Positions 60,207 through 64,000 of a stretch of 64,000 bases of DNA are shown here, in pieces. The position numbers and the translations under genes are program-made. Under the pieces are notes generated by a model. It searched no databases. It was given only the letters and a program-made list of their open reading frames with translations, and was not told the origin of the DNA. Source of the stretch: CAMASH01 sp041746635 (lineage in GTDB: Bacteria > Verrucomicrobiota > Verrucomicrobiia > Chthoniobacterales > Terrimicrobiaceae); NCBI GenBank assembly GCA_041746635.1, contig JBGTGQ010000081.1, positions 1-64,000 on the forward strand. Direction: 5' to 3'. Positions within the stretch are counted from its first letter, which is position 1. The number at the start of each line of letters is the position of its first letter.

Positions 60207-61246
60207 GCGCCTACGCCGGGCGCCGGATCCTTGTGACCGGCCACACCGGCTTCAAGGGGTCCTGGCTTTGCGAATGGCTTCTTCTTCTCGGCGCGGAAAT
60301 CACGGGATTCAGCCTGGATCTGCCGACGCACCCCTCAATCTTCGATCAATTGGGGCTCACCCATCGAATCTCCGACCTTCGAGGCGACGTTCGCGATTCC
60401 GCCGCCGTCTCCCGCGCCGTGGATATCGCCTCCCCGGACTACGTTTTCCATCTCGCCGCCCAACCCCTGGTGCGCGCAAGTTACGACCAACCGGTCACAA
60501 CCCTGCAAACCAATGTCCTGGGAACCGTTCATCTTCTCGAAGCCCTGAGGCCCCTCCGAAAACCTTGCGCCGCCATCATCATCTCCTCGGACAAGTGCTA
60601 CGAAAACCGGGAGAATGATACCGGATACCGGGAGGACGACAGTCTCGGTGGACGGGATCCCTATAGCGCCAGCAAAGCTTGCGCCGAGATCTTGACCGCC
60701 GCCTGGCGCCAGTCGTTTTTCGCCGGACATCCGGTTCGGATCGCATCCGCCCGCGCCGGCAATGTGATCGGCGGCGGTGACTGGGCTGCGGATCGCCTCG
60801 TCCCCGACGCCATTCGCGCGCTTTCCGTGAACCGGCCCATCCCCGTCCGCAACCTCCATTCCATCCGCCCCTGGCAACACGTCCTCGAACCGCTCGGAGG
60901 ATATCTTTTGCTTGCCGCCAAAATTGCCGCCGACACCCCGGACCTGACTGGACCCCTGAACTTCGGTCCGCCACTGGAATCCCACCGGCCGGCTCGCGAC
61001 GTCATCGAAACCCTGCTCAAATACTGGCCCGGCAGTTGGACCGACGCGAGCACCGAGAACGCTCCCCACGAGGCCGGAAAACTTTTTCTGAACATCGACA
61101 AGGTCGGGCGAAGTCTGGGCTGGACCCCGCGCTGGAATTTCGAAATAGCGGTGGAAAAAACTGTGGAATGGTACCGTGAGGCCATCGACACGCCTTCGGC
61201 GATTCCGGAACTCACCCGCCGCCAAATTGCTTCCTATCTTTCATGA
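60191..61246 (+). CDS. rfbG: CDP-glucose 4,6-dehydratase
   Basis: Converts CDP-glucose to CDP-4-dehydro-6-deoxyglucose. The 351-residue short-chain dehydrogenase has GRRILVTGHTGFKGSWLCEWL with the NAD-binding GxxGxxG, the FHLAAQPLVRASYDQP block, SSDKCYEN and DPYSASKACAE with the catalytic Tyr-x-x-x-Lys. ATG at 60191 overlaps the rfbF end; its stop overlaps rfbH (ATGA). It is the second step of the CDP-sugar path. Confidence 0.95.
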   Translation: MEDLVGAYAGRRILVTGHTGFKGSWLCEWLLLLGAEITGFSLDLPTHPSIFDQLGLTHRISDLRGDVRDSAAVSRAVDIASPDYVFHLAAQPLVRASYDQPVTTLQTNVLGTVHLLEALRPLRKPCAAIIISSDKCYENRENDTGYREDDSLGGRDPYSASKACAEILTAAWRQSFFAGHPVRIASARAGNVIGGGDWAADRLVPDAIRALSVNRPIPVRNLHSIRPWQHVLEPLGGYLLLAAKIAADTPDLTGPLNFGPPLESHRPARDVIETLLKYWPGSWTDASTENAPHEAGKLFLNIDKVGRSLGWTPRWNFEIAVEKTVEWYREAIDTPSAIPELTRRQIASYLS

Positions 61247-62682
61247 CACCCGCAGAACTTCGCGACGAGATCCTTCGCCTGACCCGCCTCTATTCCGCGG
61301 AAGTTCACGCCGGTCACCGGCCGGCCGACGACCCCGCGCGGCCGCCATTCGAAGCCGGTTCCCCCATTCCCTACGCAGGGCGTGTCTTTAACGAAGACGA
61401 GGTCGAGGCCGCCGTCGCCTCGGCGCTGGATTTTTGGCTGACTCTCGGGCCCGAGGGCGAGGCTTTCGAGAGGGAACTTGGCGCGATGCTCGGCGTGAAA
61501 CGATGCCTTCTCACCAACTCCGGCTCCTCCGCCAACTTGCTGGCCTTTTCCTCCCTCACTAGCGCGAAACTTGGTGAACGACGCATCCGCCCGGGCGATG
61601 AAGTGATCACCGCCGCCGCCGGATTTCCCACCACCGTCGCTCCAATCATCCAAAATGGCGCGGTGCCCGTCTTTGTGGACAGCGACCCAGTGACACTGAA
61701 TATCCAAGTGTCCCAGCTCGAAGAAGCGTTCCGTCCGGGAAAAACCAAAGCCGTCATGGCGGCCCATACCCTCGGCAATCCCTTCGACCTCCACGCCGTC
61801 TGCGAGTTTTGCCGGCGCCACGACCTCTGGCTCATCGAGGACAACTGCGACGCGCTCGGCTCCGCCTATAACGGCCGCCTCACCGGAACATTTGGAGACC
61901 TTTCCACGCAATCCTTCTATCCCCCTCACCATCTCACCATGGGCGAAGGCGGCGCCGTCACTGTGACCCGCGACATGAAGCTGAAAGTGCTGGTGGAAAG
62001 TTTCCGCGACTGGGGCCGTGACTGTTGGTGCGCCAGCGGAAAGGACAACACCTGCAACAAACGTTTCGGCTGGAAGTTGGGAGAACTCCCTGAAGGCTAT
62101 GACCACAAATACATTTACAGCCATCTCGGCTACAATCTGAAGCCCCTCGACATCCAGGCCGCCATTGGCCGGGCGCAGTTGAAAAAACTCCCCGCCTTCA
62201 GCGCCGCCCGCCGTGCGAACTGGAACTATCTCCGCGCCGCGCTCGCTGACCTCGAAGAATTTTTCGACTTCCAACTCCCCACCCACGCAACGGGGTGGAA
62301 CAGGGATTGTCCGGCGGATCAGTCGTCCGCTTCATTTTTCTCTTGGGACTCATCCGGCTGCCGGAGCGATCCCTCGTGGTTTGGCTTCATGCTCATGCTG
62401 CGGCCCAGCGCACCCTTTACCCGGGCCGAACTCGCCCGCCACCTCGATACAGCAAAAATCGGCAATCGCACGCTCTTCGGAGGCAACCTCACCCGCCAAC
62501 CCGCCTTCGTGCAGCTTCGCAAGGAAAACCCAGACGCCTTCCGCATCGTCGGCAACCTGGCCGGCGCGGACACCATTATGAACCACTCCCTATTTGTCGG
62601 CGTCTATCCCGGCCTCACCCGCCCGATGCTCGACTCCATTGTTGAAGTGATTAAGAATTTATTGAAACACGGGCAACAATAA
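61243..62682 (+). CDS. rfbH: CDP-4-dehydro-6-deoxyglucose 3-dehydratase (E1)
   Basis: PMP- and iron-sulfur-dependent enzyme that removes the 3-hydroxyl from CDP-4-dehydro-6-deoxyglucose. The 479-residue protein has the aminotransferase fold but carries His in place of the PLP lysine: YPPHHLTMGEGG (His229/His230), the hallmark of E1. Cys residues for the cluster lie in RDCWCASGKDNTCNKRF. An E3 reductase partner (ddhD) is not in the window. It is the last gene of the overlapping rfbF-G-H run. Confidence 0.95.
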   Translation: MTPAELRDEILRLTRLYSAEVHAGHRPADDPARPPFEAGSPIPYAGRVFNEDEVEAAVASALDFWLTLGPEGEAFERELGAMLGVKRCLLTNSGSSANLLAFSSLTSAKLGERRIRPGDEVITAAAGFPTTVAPIIQNGAVPVFVDSDPVTLNIQVSQLEEAFRPGKTKAVMAAHTLGNPFDLHAVCEFCRRHDLWLIEDNCDALGSAYNGRLTGTFGDLSTQSFYPPHHLTMGEGGAVTVTRDMKLKVLVESFRDWGRDCWCASGKDNTCNKRFGWKLGELPEGYDHKYIYSHLGYNLKPLDIQAAIGRAQLKKLPAFSAARRANWNYLRAALADLEEFFDFQLPTHATGWNRDCPADQSSASFFSWDSSGCRSDPSWFGFMLMLRPSAPFTRAELARHLDTAKIGNRTLFGGNLTRQPAFVQLRKENPDAFRIVGNLAGADTIMNHSLFVGVYPGLTRPMLDSIVEVIKNLLKHGQQ

Positions 62683-62912
62683 TTTTTTGAGGAAATCTGA
62701 TCTTTTGACATTGTTGTACACTTTGCCTCATCGCAGCAACCGCCGACCTGTAGAGGATGGACTCCTGTGACACTTAACCCAAAGCCCTTTCCCATGCTTC
62801 AAGACATTAAAGTGCCCTCCGGAAAAAAATAGAATGCTCCTTCGCATAAAATCGCAGGAATAGACGCCATGAACAGCGCCCTTCTTGTCATGAAAAAGTC
62901 CGCACCCAACCC
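62683..62912. other. intergenic region before the last gene
   Basis: About 230 bp, more AT-rich than its neighbours. A TTGACA box lies at 62705-62710 but no matching -10 is seen at the right spacing. No gene, repeat or RNA is evident. Confidence 0.35.
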
Positions 62913-63953
62913 ATGAGCCAGCCACTGCCAGCCGATGATCTGGACCACATCCTCGCCCACACCCGCGAGCTGTGGAGCGAACTCCGCGATGGCCGCATTT
63001 TCATCACCGGCGGCACAGGCTTCTTAGGTTGCTGGCTGGTGGAATCGCTGGCCCATGTGAACCGGCGGCTCCAACTCGGCATCCGCGCCACCGTCCTCAC
63101 GCGCAATCCCGGGGAATTTCTCAAAAAAATGCCCCATCTCGCAGGCGATCCCGTGTTGGAACTTCACGCGGGCGATGTGCGCGACTTTGAATTTCCGCCG
63201 GGCTGCTTCAGCCACATCATCCACGCGGGCACCGCCCCCGGCGCGCCGGTGCCGCCGCTGGAAATGTTCGACACCATCGTCGCCGGAACCCGCCGCGTAC
63301 TGGATTTTGCCGTAGCGCGAGGTGCCGGAAAACTCATTTTTGTCAGTTCAGGCGCGGTCTATGGAAGCCAGCCGCCCGACCTCACCCACATTCCTGAAAC
63401 CTACCCCGGCGCACCCGACCCCGCCGACCCGGACTCCGCCTACGGCGAGGGGAAACGCGCCGCCGAACTGCTCTGCGCCATCGCGCACCACACCCACGGC
63501 ATCGAGGTGAAAATCGCGCGCTGCTTCGCCTTCGTCGGCCCGCACCTCCCGCTCGACGCGCATTTTGCCATCGGCAACTTTATCCGCGACGCCCTTGCAG
63601 GCGGTCCCATCCGCGTGAAGGGCGACGGCGCCCCGCTGCGTTCCTACCTCTACGCCGCCGACCTCGCCATCTGGCTCTGGACGATCCTCATCAAAGGCCC
63701 GGTGTGCCGTCCCTACAACGTTGGCTCCGACGAAGCTGTTTCCATTGCTGATGCCGCCCATGCCGTTGGGAACGCGCAAGAGCCTCGGACAACAGTTCAC
63801 ATTGCCGGAGAGAGCAATCACAGGAACACGAAAGATCGATATGTTCCCTGTTGCGACCGTGCGCGGGAACTCGGTTTAATCGGATCTTTTTCACTGAGGG
63901 AACAAATTCAAAAAACGCTCGCATGGCACCGCATTTGTCCCGGGCCACCTTGA
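62913..63953 (+). CDS. NAD-dependent epimerase/dehydratase of the CDP-sugar cluster
   Basis: A 346-residue extended short-chain dehydrogenase. It has FITGGTGFLG (32-39), VSSGAVYGSQPPDL and the catalytic Tyr177-x-x-x-Lys181 in SAYGEGKRAAE. Given the rfbF-G-H genes before it, it probably acts on a CDP-4-dehydro-3,6-dideoxyhexose, as a 4-reductase (abequose or paratose synthase type) or an epimerase; the exact reaction cannot be read. It is 230 bp after rfbH, so it may have its own promoter. Confidence 0.85.
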   Translation: MSQPLPADDLDHILAHTRELWSELRDGRIFITGGTGFLGCWLVESLAHVNRRLQLGIRATVLTRNPGEFLKKMPHLAGDPVLELHAGDVRDFEFPPGCFSHIIHAGTAPGAPVPPLEMFDTIVAGTRRVLDFAVARGAGKLIFVSSGAVYGSQPPDLTHIPETYPGAPDPADPDSAYGEGKRAAELLCAIAHHTHGIEVKIARCFAFVGPHLPLDAHFAIGNFIRDALAGGPIRVKGDGAPLRSYLYAADLAIWLWTILIKGPVCRPYNVGSDEAVSIADAAHAVGNAQEPRTTVHIAGESNHRNTKDRYVPCCDRARELGLIGSFSLREQIQKTLAWHRICPGPP

Positions 63954-64000
63954 CTCTCCTGATTGAAATCGATAAAAAAAGGGGTTCCTTATGCACACAG
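63954..64000. other. window end
   Basis: The last 47 bases after the epimerase stop show no start of a further gene. Confidence 0.4.

Overview
The window is a dense, high-GC piece of a Gram-negative chromosome. The best guess at phylum is Verrucomicrobiota: the lpxC gene is fused to fabZ, lipid A, LolA-like and TonB/ExbBD genes show an outer membrane, and GC-rich dispersed inverted repeats sit between genes. Shine-Dalgarno sites are mostly weak and many genes join by ATGA/GTGA/TAATG overlaps. The phylum is an inference from gene content, not a phylogeny. TGA is an ordinary stop here, since most overlaps use it.

Layout. 1-533: the end of an IS66 element, then the stump of an IS200-like (Y1) transposase. 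534-5358: carA, an FHA membrane protein, an HNH protein and a large coiled-coil/TPR protein. 5414-7973: glk and zwf. 8125-13954: an envelope-lipid cluster (LolA-like, LpxL-like acyltransferase, polysaccharide deacetylase, GT2, PlsC-like) with a divergent flippase-like/methyltransferase fusion. 14180-18251: MsbA-like ABC exporter, prepilin peptidase, GmhA and an unknown protein. 18367-22573: a lipoprotein, then STAS - PP2C phosphatase - grpE - dnaJ. 22712-29204: nnr and a tetR-adaptor-RND efflux operon. 29437-33440: dnaK-groES-groEL. 33799-37844: lpxA, lpxC-fabZ, a cNMP-binding protein, a LolD-like ATPase and an RluA-type synthase. 37935-42331: a secreted protein, amidase, hisF and a peptide-binding lipoprotein. 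42390-50518: an NRPS-shaped protein with degraded motifs plus a membrane-anchored partner, ilvD and a TPR membrane protein. 50566-54217: peroxiredoxin, tRNA-Lys, rpsN, agmatine deiminase and miaB. 54225-58469: rex-ogg-tonB-exbB-exbD in an overlapping chain, then a vapBC pair. 58541-63953: def, gene relics and a CDP-dideoxysugar cluster (rfbF, rfbG, rfbH, a reductase/epimerase).

The main themes are the cell envelope (lipid A, export, O-antigen sugar) and stress/proteostasis. Points most worth checking: the 1143-residue condensation-adenylation-thioesterase-like protein, which shows no carrier domain and has lost most catalytic motifs; the TGA that replaces the conserved Trp35 codon of an otherwise intact rfbF; the flippase-like/methyltransferase fusion; the partner-switch phosphatase coupled to grpE-dnaJ; and several families of palindromic dispersed repeats, some of which run into coding sequence.
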